DNA of 64,000 nt. Origin: Mesorhizobium sangaii (GTDB lineage Bacteria; Pseudomonadota; Alphaproteobacteria; Rhizobiales; Rhizobiaceae). Every line of letters starts with the position of its first letter. Within the stretch, counting starts at the first letter, position 1. Made by a program: the position numbers and the translations under genes. The stretch is from NCBI RefSeq assembly GCF_014207355.1, contig NZ_JACHEF010000011.1:20701-84700 (forward strand). Direction: 5' to 3'. The notes beneath the pieces were generated by a model. It saw only the letters and a program-made list of their open reading frames with translations. It was not told where the DNA came from and ran no database searches. Positions 16,050 to 24,498 of the stretch are shown here, one piece after another.

Positions 16050-17241
16050 GAAAACACCTTTTGCCGAGAATTGCAGGGCCACTCGGCGATAAAGTCGCCG
16101 ACGAAGCGGTCAATGAGACAGCTTTGACGTTTGGCATGACAATCGCATGGGCGCAGTTGCCATGACATGCGAGCTGGTATTCGTTAACGAGTCTCTCGGA
16201 CGGTTTCGGAAACACAACCGTCAAGGAGCACGGATTGAGCAATACCGGCACACTCGCTGAGCGTAGTGCTCCCGCAAAGCCATCCGCACGCTCGATGCAG
16301 GTTCGGGCAAAATGACGGAAACCGGCGACACCGAGGCGCGTCAGCCGGTTCCATATCGCGAGAACGGCGTGGCCGTTTCGCGATCCCATCAAGGTAGTAT
16401 CATGCGAGCGCAAGTAGCTCACGGTGGAGGCCACTCGACGGACATGTTCGCGTCGGACTACGAGTACGCCGCAGGGCATCGGCGTGCCGATCATCTTGTG
16501 GCCCGAGGTTGATATACTATCGATCCCGTGCCGGAAGGAGGGACGGATACCACTCGGTAAGCCATCGACGAAGGGAAGGACCATTGCATTCAGGGCACCA
16601 TCGACGTGGACGAAGCGCCGACTCGGATCGATCCCGACTTGGTCCAGAACGCTGATGCAGGAGGCGATATCATCGTGCGCCCCTTTCATGGTCGTTCCAC
16701 AGGTCAATGCGAGAATGACGCAGCGATGGCGATTTGCCTGGATGACTTCGCGCAGAGCATCTGGACAGATGGCGCCGGTATGGTCGGCCTCGCACGTCAA
16801 AGCCTCGATCCGGAGGATTTTCGCCGCCTTTGGGACCGAATAATGCGCCTCTTTGGAGTGTACCAGAACCGGATTACCAAGAGTCTCTCGCGCAAGATAT
16901 ATGGCCCACAGATTGCCCTCAGTACCGCTTGCGCCTACGGCTCCCCAGTATTCTTCTGGATCGCCACATTCCCAGGCCCGCATGATCCAGTCGACCACCT
17001 CGCGCTCTACGCAAGAGACCTCAGTCCCATAGTGCGATCCGACATATGGATCCCCCAAGTTATTAATTAGAAACTCGCCGAACTGAGAGATTGGTTCGGC
17101 GTCAAAGTCGAGATTATACGGATATCCTAGGTGTTTTTTGCGCCTATCAACGAACTTATTTCGGAGTCTATCTAGAGTCGCATCGATGATGACGTCGGGT
17201 TTACTCAGGCGAGTGTCCAATATATCGCACGTAAGCTTCAC
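15961..17241 (-). CDS. Group II PLP decarboxylase (histidine/serine decarboxylase type), frameshifted near the end
   Basis: About 390 conserved residues match PLP-dependent histidine decarboxylase and the related plant serine decarboxylases: YPYNLDFD near 40, GASGTEGN at 103-110, HVDGALNAM near 212, and the PLP lysine K249 in STSGHKMIGTPMPCGVL. Substrate (His, Ser or other) cannot be decided by eye. After HAIVMPNVK the frame slips; a second frame continues SCLIDRFVGDFIAEW and stops at 16046, overlapping the desaturase ATG. An indel near 16125 is therefore likely. The start is GTG at 17241 with GGAG 7 bases upstream. It is the first gene of the five-gene operon and would supply an amine. Confidence 0.88.
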   Translation of the reverse strand: MKLTCDILDTRLSKPDVIIDATLDRLRNKFVDRRKKHLGYPYNLDFDAEPISQFGEFLINNLGDPYVGSHYGTEVSCVEREVVDWIMRAWECGDPEEYWGAVGASGTEGNLWAIYLARETLGNPVLVHSKEAHYSVPKAAKILRIEALTCEADHTGAICPDALREVIQANRHRCVILALTCGTTMKGAHDDIASCISVLDQVGIDPSRRFVHVDGALNAMVLPFVDGLPSGIRPSFRHGIDSISTSGHKMIGTPMPCGVLVVRREHVRRVASTVSYLRSHDTTLMGSRNGHAVLAIWNRLTRLGVAGFRHFARTCIERADGFAGALRSASVPVLLNPCSLTVVFPKPSERLVNEYQLACHGNCAHAIVMPNVKAVSLTASSATLSPSGPAILGKRCFHERSCTDPVSRHRSTKALHSLPLRSIHHS

Positions 17242-18084
17242 GCATATGCTCCGCTATAGCCGCCCAGGGAACCGGCAGGCAAGCGTGACTCAAGACCCGC
17301 TCCAATCAGCCCGCCGGCACCCCGCGTCCGGCACGGGCGTCACTCATCCGGTGGGCCAGGCGACGAATTGTCACCACGACGAGAATATCGGTTCGGCAAC
17401 TCCTGACGCCTCGCGACAAGGAAGCCTCAAAAATCATGCCCACATCGCAGAAAGAGCCTAAAAAAGAGCATTCTCCATATTATTCAATGGCTTAACAAGG
17501 TGCAGGAGGCCGAACGGTCCCGTGTCGAGGACTCGACAAAGCAACCGTAAATGTCGGTTATCAGACGTTGTCCTGGGAATGCTGGACAGGTGCTTACTAA
17601 CGGCGGCGCGCCGAGGCATCGGTTCCGAGCAGCCGTTGCGCCCACGGTCTTCCAGCCGGTCAAGGGGCGGTTCAGACCCCACCTTGATCGTGCACAGCAC
17701 CCCGTCCATTTCGACAATTGCGGCGGCACCATCGGCAAGCGCGAACGCTATTGGTTCGCCGACGCCAAGGCGCATCGTCAACGTCGAGCAACCGGAACGA
17801 ACGATCTGGAACGTGTTCGAGGAGGGGCCCGGCAAGCTGGTTGAATACCGCGGTTCCTTCGACGGGTCCCTATGGTGCCGGCCTCGGTCTGAAGGTCGGC
17901 CCCGGCGCTGGTCATGCCGGATCGGAACTACGTGGAAGAGCAGTAGCCGCGATCCAGGCGCTATACGATTTGGCGAGCCGAAGCCTGCAACCGCCAAAGT
18001 AATCGTGCGCAGGATCGCGCCGCGCGGCTGATGCGATTGCATCTCTCGCCGCGCTGCGCTGAGGGCCCTCTTCTGTCAGGCAGT
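17242..18084. other. Non-coding or decayed stretch upstream of the decarboxylase operon
   Basis: About 840 bases without a gene I recognise. Long frames on both strands at 17458-18042 overlap each other in GC-rich sequence and resemble no family; one could be a badly decayed gene. The promoter of the decarboxylase operon should lie here, but no nod box, NifA site or clear -24/-12 motif was found. Confidence 0.4.
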
Positions 18085-19305
18085 CTAGGTTTCGCGCTGC
18101 TTCGGGCCGAGCAGGAACACTGTCAGGGCGGCGAGGAACATGGCAACCGCGCTGTAGGCAAAGACACTGGCAACGCCGGCATTATCCACCAGTAGTCCGC
18201 CGAAAATCGCGCCGGCTGCGATGGCCACTTGGAACGTTGCCGCCATCAGCACACCGGCGCTTTCGGCCTGTTTGGAAGCGGCGCGCAGCACCGTCCACGT
18301 CTGTAACCCCACCGGCGCCGCGCCGAAGGCAAAGCCCCATACGGCAACCGCAATCGCCGAGGCCAAGGCCGATGCTCCCACCGTCAGCAGCGAGACAGCG
18401 GCTATCGCTATGACCAGGGGCGGCAGGGCCGCGACTGCCTTGAGGCTGTGCTCGGCCAGGAATGCGCCGGCCAAATTGCCGAAGAAGCCGCCGATGCCAG
18501 AAGCGAGCAACACCAGCGAGATCGTCTCGATATCGAGCGCGGGAACCTTCTCGAGAAACGCACGGATGTAGGTGAAGCTGGCGAAGTGCCCAGAAGCGAC
18601 CAGCAGGACGACCAAATACGCGACCCTGATCGTCGGATTCTTGGCCACATCCAGCAGACTGCGGAATGTAGCCACTTCAACCGGAGGCAGCGTCGGAATG
18701 GTTATGAGTTGAACCAGAAGTGTAACGGCATTAACAACGGTGGCGATCATGAAGGCGGCTCGCCATCCCCAGATCTCGCCGACATAGACGCCGATTGGAG
18801 CCGCGCAAACGGTAGCGACGGAAACGCCGGTAAGGATGATCGACATGGCGCGCGGCAGGAGGTGACTTGGAACGAGCCGCATCGCCAGCGCTGCCGAAAT
18901 CGACCAGAAGCCTCCGAGCGCTATGCCGAGCACGACGCGTGCCGTCAGGAAAACCGGCAGCGACCAGGCTACCTCCGCCAGAACGTTGGACAGGATCTGC
19001 AGCAGCGTCATCGCCCACAGGACGATATTGCGATCCAGACGCCTTGTAATGATGGCCATCGTCGGCGCCGAGATCGCCCCGGCGATTGCGGTCGCTGTCA
19101 GCGCCTGTCCGGCCGCCCCCTTGGTGATGCCGAGATCATGCGCGAGTGGCGTCAGCACGCTGGCAGGCAGAAACTCTGCCGTCACCAGCCCGAAGGTGCC
19201 CAAGGCAAGCGAAATAACCGCGCCCCAAGCGGGACTAGACCGTTGATCGGGCTTTTCTGGGTCGTGCAGAACAACGTCCGTGAGGCCTGTCGCCGATTCG
19301 TTCAT
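18085..19305 (-). CDS. MFS transporter, DHA1 drug/sugar efflux type
   Basis: A 406-residue protein with twelve hydrophobic segments and the layout of the DHA1 (AraJ/YdhP/NepI-like) family: LGTFGLVTAEFLPASVLTPL in helix 1, RRLDRNIVLWAM after helix 2, and GIALGGFWSISAALAMRLVP near helix 5. Members export drugs, purines or sugars by proton antiport. It is a lone gene on the minus strand, about 840 bases from the decarboxylase operon, so a functional link with that operon is possible but unsupported. The frame is intact. Confidence 0.9.
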   Translation of the reverse strand: MNESATGLTDVVLHDPEKPDQRSSPAWGAVISLALGTFGLVTAEFLPASVLTPLAHDLGITKGAAGQALTATAIAGAISAPTMAIITRRLDRNIVLWAMTLLQILSNVLAEVAWSLPVFLTARVVLGIALGGFWSISAALAMRLVPSHLLPRAMSIILTGVSVATVCAAPIGVYVGEIWGWRAAFMIATVVNAVTLLVQLITIPTLPPVEVATFRSLLDVAKNPTIRVAYLVVLLVASGHFASFTYIRAFLEKVPALDIETISLVLLASGIGGFFGNLAGAFLAEHSLKAVAALPPLVIAIAAVSLLTVGASALASAIAVAVWGFAFGAAPVGLQTWTVLRAASKQAESAGVLMAATFQVAIAAGAIFGGLLVDNAGVASVFAYSAVAMFLAALTVFLLGPKQRET

Positions 19306-19361
19306 GAATAAGCTCTTCAGTTTGAATGCGCTGCAACATGGGGTTGGCTGCGTCGACCCGC

Positions 19362-19510
19362 ATTAAAGCCAGAAGCGCCGCGTTTCCCGGCGGCGTTGCA
19401 CGGAAGAGGGGATGCTCATCGCTTCGCGACATGTTGTGACTATGCGGCGCGCAATATCGATGCCGTTTGCTTGAGCCGGACGATGCTGTCATCGTCGGAG
19501 GAGGAGACGA
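19362..19510 (-). pseudogene. rpoN 3'-end relic
   Basis: The bases match the last part of the intact rpoN (about 26845-26965): CGTTGCACGGAAGAGGGGAT against CGTTGCACAGAGGAGGGGAT, then GCTCATCGCTTCGCGA and CAATATCGATGCCG. It covers the RpoN-box region in broken frames and is about 150 bases long. It is followed directly by a second repeated stretch (19520-20160). Confidence 0.7.
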
Positions 19511-20009
19511 TGTCCAGACGTTCCGCGGGAATGGGCACGGTCTCCTTGGCCGGTTGTATTGAGCTTCGTGTCTCAGCCATAGTTTGGAGCTCTTGGCGCT
19601 TTGATGGGCTCTAACGGTGAGCGCAAGCGCCATGCCGTTTCACTTAAAGGCACCCAATCGGCTACTTTTTTGCAGAGACCCTTTTGGCTTGAGCAGGAGT
19701 ACCGTGTCTTCGCCGAGATCGAGCGCCCCGAACAATCCTCGGGCACCAGGACCGAGAAGTGTGCTGTCTGGTCGGGGCAATCAGCACTTTCGCACAGGCT
19801 CGGGAAACCATTCCGGACAGGCCGGCCGACGCATTGCCGCACAGTTGCTACTCCTCCCTGTCGAGGAAGGTCTTTGACATCTTCCAGCCCTTCAGCAAGC
19901 GCGCACCGCTCCGGACGCCGTGGGATCGAGTTCGGCTCGGGTCACGGCGTTTGCATGCCTCTGGTCCCTTTCATTTGCTCCTCCGTGGCGTCTATCCGCA
20001 AACCTTCTG

Positions 20010-20025
20010 TGTCCGAAGCTGAACA
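20010..20025. promoter_or_regulatory. NifA upstream activator site of the P450 cluster
   Basis: TGTCCGAAGCTGAACA is an exact TGT-N10-ACA. It lies 115 bases upstream of a -24/-12-like element. In the diverged repeat at about 29930 the equivalent bases read TGTCTGAGACTGGACG, so the site is lost there. Confidence 0.6.
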
Positions 20026-20140
20026 AGAATGTCCGCAAGCCCGACCAAAAGGCCGCCAAGGCCGGGCCACGGGTACCGGGCAAGGGTGCAACGCAAACGG
20101 TGCGCTCGGCACGCAACTTGCTCCGACAGTTTTGTCAGAG

Positions 20141-20156
20141 TGGCGTTCGCAGTGCT
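20141..20156 (+). promoter_or_regulatory. Probable sigma-54 promoter of the P450 cluster
   Basis: TGGCGTTCGCAGTGCT keeps the invariant GG-N10-GC of -24/-12 promoters with a weaker -24 box. It is 46 bases before the P450 start codon and correctly placed relative to the NifA site. Confidence 0.5.
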
Positions 20157-20201
20157 TCATGGAGCGAGCGCAAAGAACGCCTGACGTTCAGGAGAAAGCA
20201 A

Positions 20202-21419
20202 ATGGCGGCCAACCCGGTTCCAGATCATGTCCCGCCCGAAATGGTGAGGGACTTCAGTCTGTTCACGTCGCCTGGCATGGCGCCGACGCCCAACGGGGAT
20301 CCGCACGCAGCTGTCGCTTGCGTCCATGCCGGGCCGCCGATCTTTTATTCGCCCTGCAACACGCGCGATGGCCGGGGCACCTGGGTCATCACTCGCGCCA
20401 CAGACCAGCGCCGGGTGCTGCAGGACGCCGAAAGCTTTTCCAGCCATCGCAGCATCTTCGCATCCGCGCTGGGCGAAAAATGGCCGATGATCCCGCTTGA
20501 ACTCGATCCGCCGGCCCATGGCGTCTTTCGCTCACTACTCAATCCGCTGCTTTCGCCAAAGCGGGTAACGGAACTGGAACCGGCGATCCGCGAGCGAGCG
20601 ATCATGCTGATCAAGAGGATCGCCGCCTCGGGCACAAGCTGTGACGTGATGAAGGATTTCGCCTTTCCTTTCGCGGTCAACATCTTCCTTCGTTTTCTAG
20701 GGCTGCCGGACCACCGACTCGATACATTTGTCGGCTGGGCGAAAGATTTGCTCCACGGCGATGATGTGAGACGGCCGGCGGCGGCGCGGACGATTGTGGC
20801 GTTCATTGACGAACTTGCAGCCATGCGCTGCAAGGAGCCCGTCGACGATTTCATGACCTTCATCGTGCAGACACAGGTCGAGGGCCGCCAGCTCACGGAC
20901 GAGGAAGTCCGTGGCATCGGCGTGCTTATCTTCGTCGCGGGGCTCGACACGGTCGCAGCAGCTATAGGTTTTGACTTGGCCTATCTTGCGCGCAACCTCA
21001 AAGATCAGGAACTGCTGCGGAGCGAGCCGGACCGGATCGCGCTCGCAGCCGAAGAATTACTGCGCGCCTATCCGACCGTGCAGATCACCCGCGTGGCGAC
21101 GAAAGATATCGACTTCGAAGGCGCGCCGATCCGTAAGGGGGACTATGTTTCCTGCGCCACAATGATTGCAAACCGTGACCCGGCGGAATTCGAATCCCCC
21201 AACACGGTCGATCTGGCGCGAGAGGGCAACCGCCACGCCGCCTTTGGCTATGGTCCCCACCGTTGCCTTGGCTCACACCTTGCCCGGCGGGAGATTGTCA
21301 TTGGCTTGGAGGAGTGGCTGGCGCGCATACCGGCGTTCCGGATCAAGAAGGGTACAGCACCTATCAACTATGGTGGCCATGTGTTCGGGATCGAAAATCT
21401 GATCCTGGACTGGTCCTGA
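20202..21419 (+). CDS. Cytochrome P450 (rhizobial symbiotic type, CYP127-like context)
   Basis: A 405-residue soluble P450. The haem-thiolate cysteine C355 is in FGYGPHRCLGSHLA, the K-helix ExxR is in EELLR near 285, and the I-helix oxygen-binding motif is AGLDTV near 247. It hydroxylates or oxidises an unknown small molecule. The ATG at 20202 follows AGGAGA at good spacing; the frame is open further upstream but lacks P450 similarity. It is followed by a ferredoxin gene and oxidoreductases. From memory, the symbiotic plasmid of NGR234 carries CYP127A2 in a comparable P450, SnoaL-like, SDR and luciferase-like group next to nif genes. Confidence 0.93.
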   Translation: MAANPVPDHVPPEMVRDFSLFTSPGMAPTPNGDPHAAVACVHAGPPIFYSPCNTRDGRGTWVITRATDQRRVLQDAESFSSHRSIFASALGEKWPMIPLELDPPAHGVFRSLLNPLLSPKRVTELEPAIRERAIMLIKRIAASGTSCDVMKDFAFPFAVNIFLRFLGLPDHRLDTFVGWAKDLLHGDDVRRPAAARTIVAFIDELAAMRCKEPVDDFMTFIVQTQVEGRQLTDEEVRGIGVLIFVAGLDTVAAAIGFDLAYLARNLKDQELLRSEPDRIALAAEELLRAYPTVQITRVATKDIDFEGAPIRKGDYVSCATMIANRDPAEFESPNTVDLAREGNRHAAFGYGPHRCLGSHLARREIVIGLEEWLARIPAFRIKKGTAPINYGGHVFGIENLILDWS

Positions 21420-21463
21420 GTAAGCCCCGAGCCGACCGAAGGCACAGACAATGGAGGTAGACT

Positions 21464-21673
21464 ATGCGCATCATCGTCCAGAAAGCCAAATGCCAGGGGC
21501 ACGCGCGATGCTCGGCGCAAGCGCCGGACGTCTTCAAGCTTGATGACGAGGGCTACATCCTGCCCGGCGACATTGAGGTTGCCGAGGGAGAGCAACGGCT
21601 TGCGTCACGAGGCGCGCAATCCTGCCCCGAACGTGCGCTGGAACTCGACCGTACACCCGCTGCGCGGGGTTGA
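21464..21673 (+). CDS. [3Fe-4S]-type ferredoxin partner of the P450
   Basis: A 69-residue ferredoxin with a CxxxxxC spacing in KCQGHARCSAQAPDVF and a distant CP in AQSCPERAL, the three-cysteine pattern of P450-associated [3Fe-4S] ferredoxins. It starts 44 bases after the P450 stop, with a GGAGGT ribosome-binding site before the ATG. It should pass electrons to the P450 from a ferredoxin reductase encoded elsewhere. Confidence 0.9.
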   Translation: MRIIVQKAKCQGHARCSAQAPDVFKLDDEGYILPGDIEVAEGEQRLASRGAQSCPERALELDRTPAARG

Positions 21674-21883
21674 ATCGGACGTCATTGAGCCGAGAATCTG
21701 GCGGGCTTGAATGGGGGATCGACCATGTAGCCGCACACTGGAAGAACGGCACGTGGCCTTTGCCCACCCGTCCTCGTCCAACTGCGCAAAGGCATCCCCG
21801 GCATCGAGCTGCTGCCATGATGCGCATCCGCCGGCGGGGTTCGCGAAGCATCTCTTCCAATCACCCAATTTGCGACAGAGACG

Positions 21884-22474
21884 ATGGACCAGGCAAAAAT
21901 TACCGAATTACTCGACCGTGAGGCGATCCGCGACTGCCTCTATCGGTATTGCCGCGGGGTAGACCGTGCGGACGAGGCGGCGCTGCGCAGCGCGTACTGG
22001 CCCGATGCGCATGACAATCATGGAGCCTATGGGGGCCCGGCAGAGGGCTTCATCCGGTTGGCGCTCGGTGTCTTTAAGACCGGACCGCGAAACATCCATC
22101 AGATCACGAACATCCTAATCGAATTCATCAGCTCGGCAGAGGCCGCGGTCGAGAGCTATTTCACCGCGCTGCAACGCGGACCGAACGAAGACGGAGAAGT
22201 ACGCCAGACGCTCCTCTGCGGCCGCTACTGTGATCTGTTTCAGAAGAGGGAAGGGGAGTGGCGAGTTGCCGAACGGACGGTGGTCTACGATTGGTTAGAG
22301 GAGCAGATCCCACCTGCCGTCGTAGAGACGGAACGGTTCGGCCCGCGGCAGCCGATTGGAGCACCTCATCCGGATGATCCGGTCTATGCGCTCGGCAAGC
22401 GTCCTTCTCGCCATGATGCCTTCAGTGATTTCGAACGGGAGATCCGCATCGGCAGTGGCAACGACAGACTATGA
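21884..22474 (+). CDS. SnoaL-like (NTF2-fold) protein
   Basis: A 196-residue protein of the SnoaL_4/NTF2-like fold: ITELLDREAIRDCLYRYCRG near the N terminus and a cone-shaped beta region ending GEWRVAERTVVYDW. Family members are small hydrolases, isomerases or dioxygenase subunits acting on aromatic or polyketide-like rings. It overlaps the following double-SDR gene by ATGA. A 210-base gap separates it from the ferredoxin. It corresponds in position to the SnoaL-like gene of similar rhizobial P450 clusters. Confidence 0.85.
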   Translation: MDQAKITELLDREAIRDCLYRYCRGVDRADEAALRSAYWPDAHDNHGAYGGPAEGFIRLALGVFKTGPRNIHQITNILIEFISSAEAAVESYFTALQRGPNEDGEVRQTLLCGRYCDLFQKREGEWRVAERTVVYDWLEEQIPPAVVETERFGPRQPIGAPHPDDPVYALGKRPSRHDAFSDFEREIRIGSGNDRL

Positions 22475-24180
22475 CAACTTTGCAATGCCACAGCCACCCG
22501 GCGAAAGCCTGCCCGGCGAAGATAAATCGCCTTTCTGCCCCGCGACGACGTGGCCGTGACAGTGATCAGCTCTGTCGTCACGAGACCGCCGGACGCATCG
22601 TCCTCATTACCGGCGCCGCGGGCGGGATCGGCCGTGCCCTAGTCGATATTGTTGCCAAGAATGGAGACACTGTTATTGCGGTGGACCTTCCGGGCAGCGG
22701 CGTCGTTGAACTGGCCCATGGTCTCGGCTACCCGCATCTCGGCCTCGAGTGCGATGTCTCCCGAGAGGAGGATATCCTCGCGCTTTATGGCCGGGTCGAA
22801 GCACAGTTCGCGCAGATCGGCGTCCTCATCAACAACGCGGCGATGGGACCCACCATGGCCGCAACTGTCGACACCTGTGTCGACGCCTTCCGACTTGGCT
22901 TGGCAGTAAACCTGATTGGGCCATTCGTCATGGCTCGCGAAGCGGCGAGGCTCTTCAGGCCGGGCGATGCTATCGTCAACATCGCTTCCATGGCGGGCAT
23001 GGTCGGCAATCCCAAGCGCAATGCCTACGCAGCATCGAAAGCGGTCCTGATCTCATTGACGAAGTCGCTCGCATGCGAGTGGGCTTCTCGCGGCATCCGC
23101 GTGACGGCGGTAGCGCCGGGCTACATGCGCACGCCGATGGTCGCTGAACTGGAACGCGCGGGCAAAATGGATCTCGCCGCGGTGCGCCGCCGCGTGCCGA
23201 TGGGGCGCTTGGCGCGCCCCGACGCGATCGCCCTCGCTGTGCGTTTTCTGGCCAGCACGCAGGCGCGCTATATCACCGGATCGGTGCTGGCGGTCGACGG
23301 CGGCTGCATGTCATTCAACCAGCCGGGGAATGCGCACCCGCCGGTGGATGGGACGCCCCGAGCCGAACTTTCCTGTCCGGTCGAACGCACCGACGCGCGA
23401 ATCGTGCTCGTCACGGGTGGCGCGAACGGCATAGGCGCGGCCGTGGTTCGCCGCTTTGCCGCGAGCGGCGATACCGTCGTGATTGCTGACAGAGATGGCG
23501 CTGCAGCAGCAGAGCTCGCTGGATTGCTCGACGGCAAGAACCCGGCCAAATCCGTGGACGTGGCCGTCGAGAGCGAGGTTGTGGCGCTGTTCGAGGAGCT
23601 GCGGGGACGCTTCGGGCGCATCGATGTCCTCGTCAACGGTGCTGCTGTCGCCGAGACTTTGTTGTCGGGGATCGAACAAATACCGGAACAGATCGAACGC
23701 GTCATGGATGTCAATCTTACCGGCGCCTTCACCTGCGTGCGCGAGGCGATCAAGACAATGCGCCCTGGCGGCGTGATCCTCAACCTCGGATCGATCAACA
23801 GCTTTCTGCCGTTCGCGCCGCGCCATGCCTACGGCGCCTCGAAAGCGGGGATGGACATGCTGACCCGATGCATGGCGGCCGAACTCGGGCCGGTCGGCAT
23901 TCGGACAGCCACCGTCGCTCACGGTTACATCCGCACGCCTGCACTTGCTCAGTTGGTGAAGGCCGACCGCATCGACCCAACAGCGATTGCACGTCGAAAC
24001 CCGATGGGCATGATGGGACGGCCGGAAGACGTCGCAGACGCGGCGTTTTTCCTCGCTTCGCCTGACGCCTCATACATCAACGGCTGGATCCTCTATGTGG
24101 ACGGCGGCTGGACCTCGTTCGGCGATGCGGGAAACGCCAGCGAATTCTATGACGAATATTTTGCGGAGGACGCGGGTTGA
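22471..24180 (+). CDS. Tandem short-chain dehydrogenase/reductase fusion protein
   Basis: A 569-residue fusion of two SDR domains. The first has the NAD(P) site GAAGGIG near 50, NNAAMG and the active-site YAASK near 185. The second has GGANGIG near 315, VNGAAV and YGASK near 455. Both end in the family's DGGxxSF segment. The fusion suggests two successive alcohol/ketone oxidations of one substrate, perhaps after P450 hydroxylation. It is translationally coupled to the SnoaL-like gene (ATGA). Both domains appear catalytically intact. Confidence 0.93.
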   Translation: MTTLQCHSHPAKACPAKINRLSAPRRRGRDSDQLCRHETAGRIVLITGAAGGIGRALVDIVAKNGDTVIAVDLPGSGVVELAHGLGYPHLGLECDVSREEDILALYGRVEAQFAQIGVLINNAAMGPTMAATVDTCVDAFRLGLAVNLIGPFVMAREAARLFRPGDAIVNIASMAGMVGNPKRNAYAASKAVLISLTKSLACEWASRGIRVTAVAPGYMRTPMVAELERAGKMDLAAVRRRVPMGRLARPDAIALAVRFLASTQARYITGSVLAVDGGCMSFNQPGNAHPPVDGTPRAELSCPVERTDARIVLVTGGANGIGAAVVRRFAASGDTVVIADRDGAAAAELAGLLDGKNPAKSVDVAVESEVVALFEELRGRFGRIDVLVNGAAVAETLLSGIEQIPEQIERVMDVNLTGAFTCVREAIKTMRPGGVILNLGSINSFLPFAPRHAYGASKAGMDMLTRCMAAELGPVGIRTATVAHGYIRTPALAQLVKADRIDPTAIARRNPMGMMGRPEDVADAAFFLASPDASYINGWILYVDGGWTSFGDAGNASEFYDEYFAEDAG

Positions 24181-24498
24181 TTATCGGCCATTCGCCATTC
24201 GCCAAGCAACGGGCTGCGGCTCGTCGAAGCCGACGACATCCAAGGCTTCAAGCTCCGCCCGCGCTGCGCCCGCAGCGCTGTCTGCGATCGAAGATGTTCG
24301 GCGGCGACGAACACGTCCGCATCGCGGTCGAAGCAGTTCCAACCGCTCGCGGGCGCGCGTGCAACCGCAGAATGCGAGCGGTCTGCCGCAAGACGATGCC
24401 GCCGCCATGCATCGGATCCACACTGCGGCCAAAGCCTTCTGTGCGCATGCCGATCGCATCCCCTGATCTACCAATTCCCTCTGGAGACATGAAAGACC
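24181..24498 (+). other. Gap with possible decayed coding sequence
   Basis: Three plus-strand frames each give short protein-like pieces (GLRLVEADDIQGFKLRP, MFGGDEHVRIAVEAVP, RARVQPQNA), as if a small gene had been broken by frameshifts. I do not recognise the family. Confidence 0.35.

Larger units (their letters stand above)
19520..20160 (+). repeat. Diverged repeat shared with 29405-30065 (P450 upstream region)
   Basis: Blocks shared by the two stretches include GCGCAAGCGCCATGCC/ATCGCAAGCGCCATGCC, CGGGAATGGGCA/CCGGAATGGGCA, GCAAACCTTCTGTGTC/GCAAACCATGTTGTGTC, AACAAGAATGTC/GACGAGAATGTC and GACACGCAACTTGCT/GGCACGCAACTTGCT, in the same order. This copy carries the NifA site and the promoter of the P450 cluster; the other has lost them. 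Confidence 0.6.

Noticed and set aside
17458..18042. Overlapping long frames on both strands (194 and 169 codons).
   Set aside because: Neither resembles a known family, and mutual overlap in GC-rich DNA is typical of non-coding frames; treated as intergenic or decayed.
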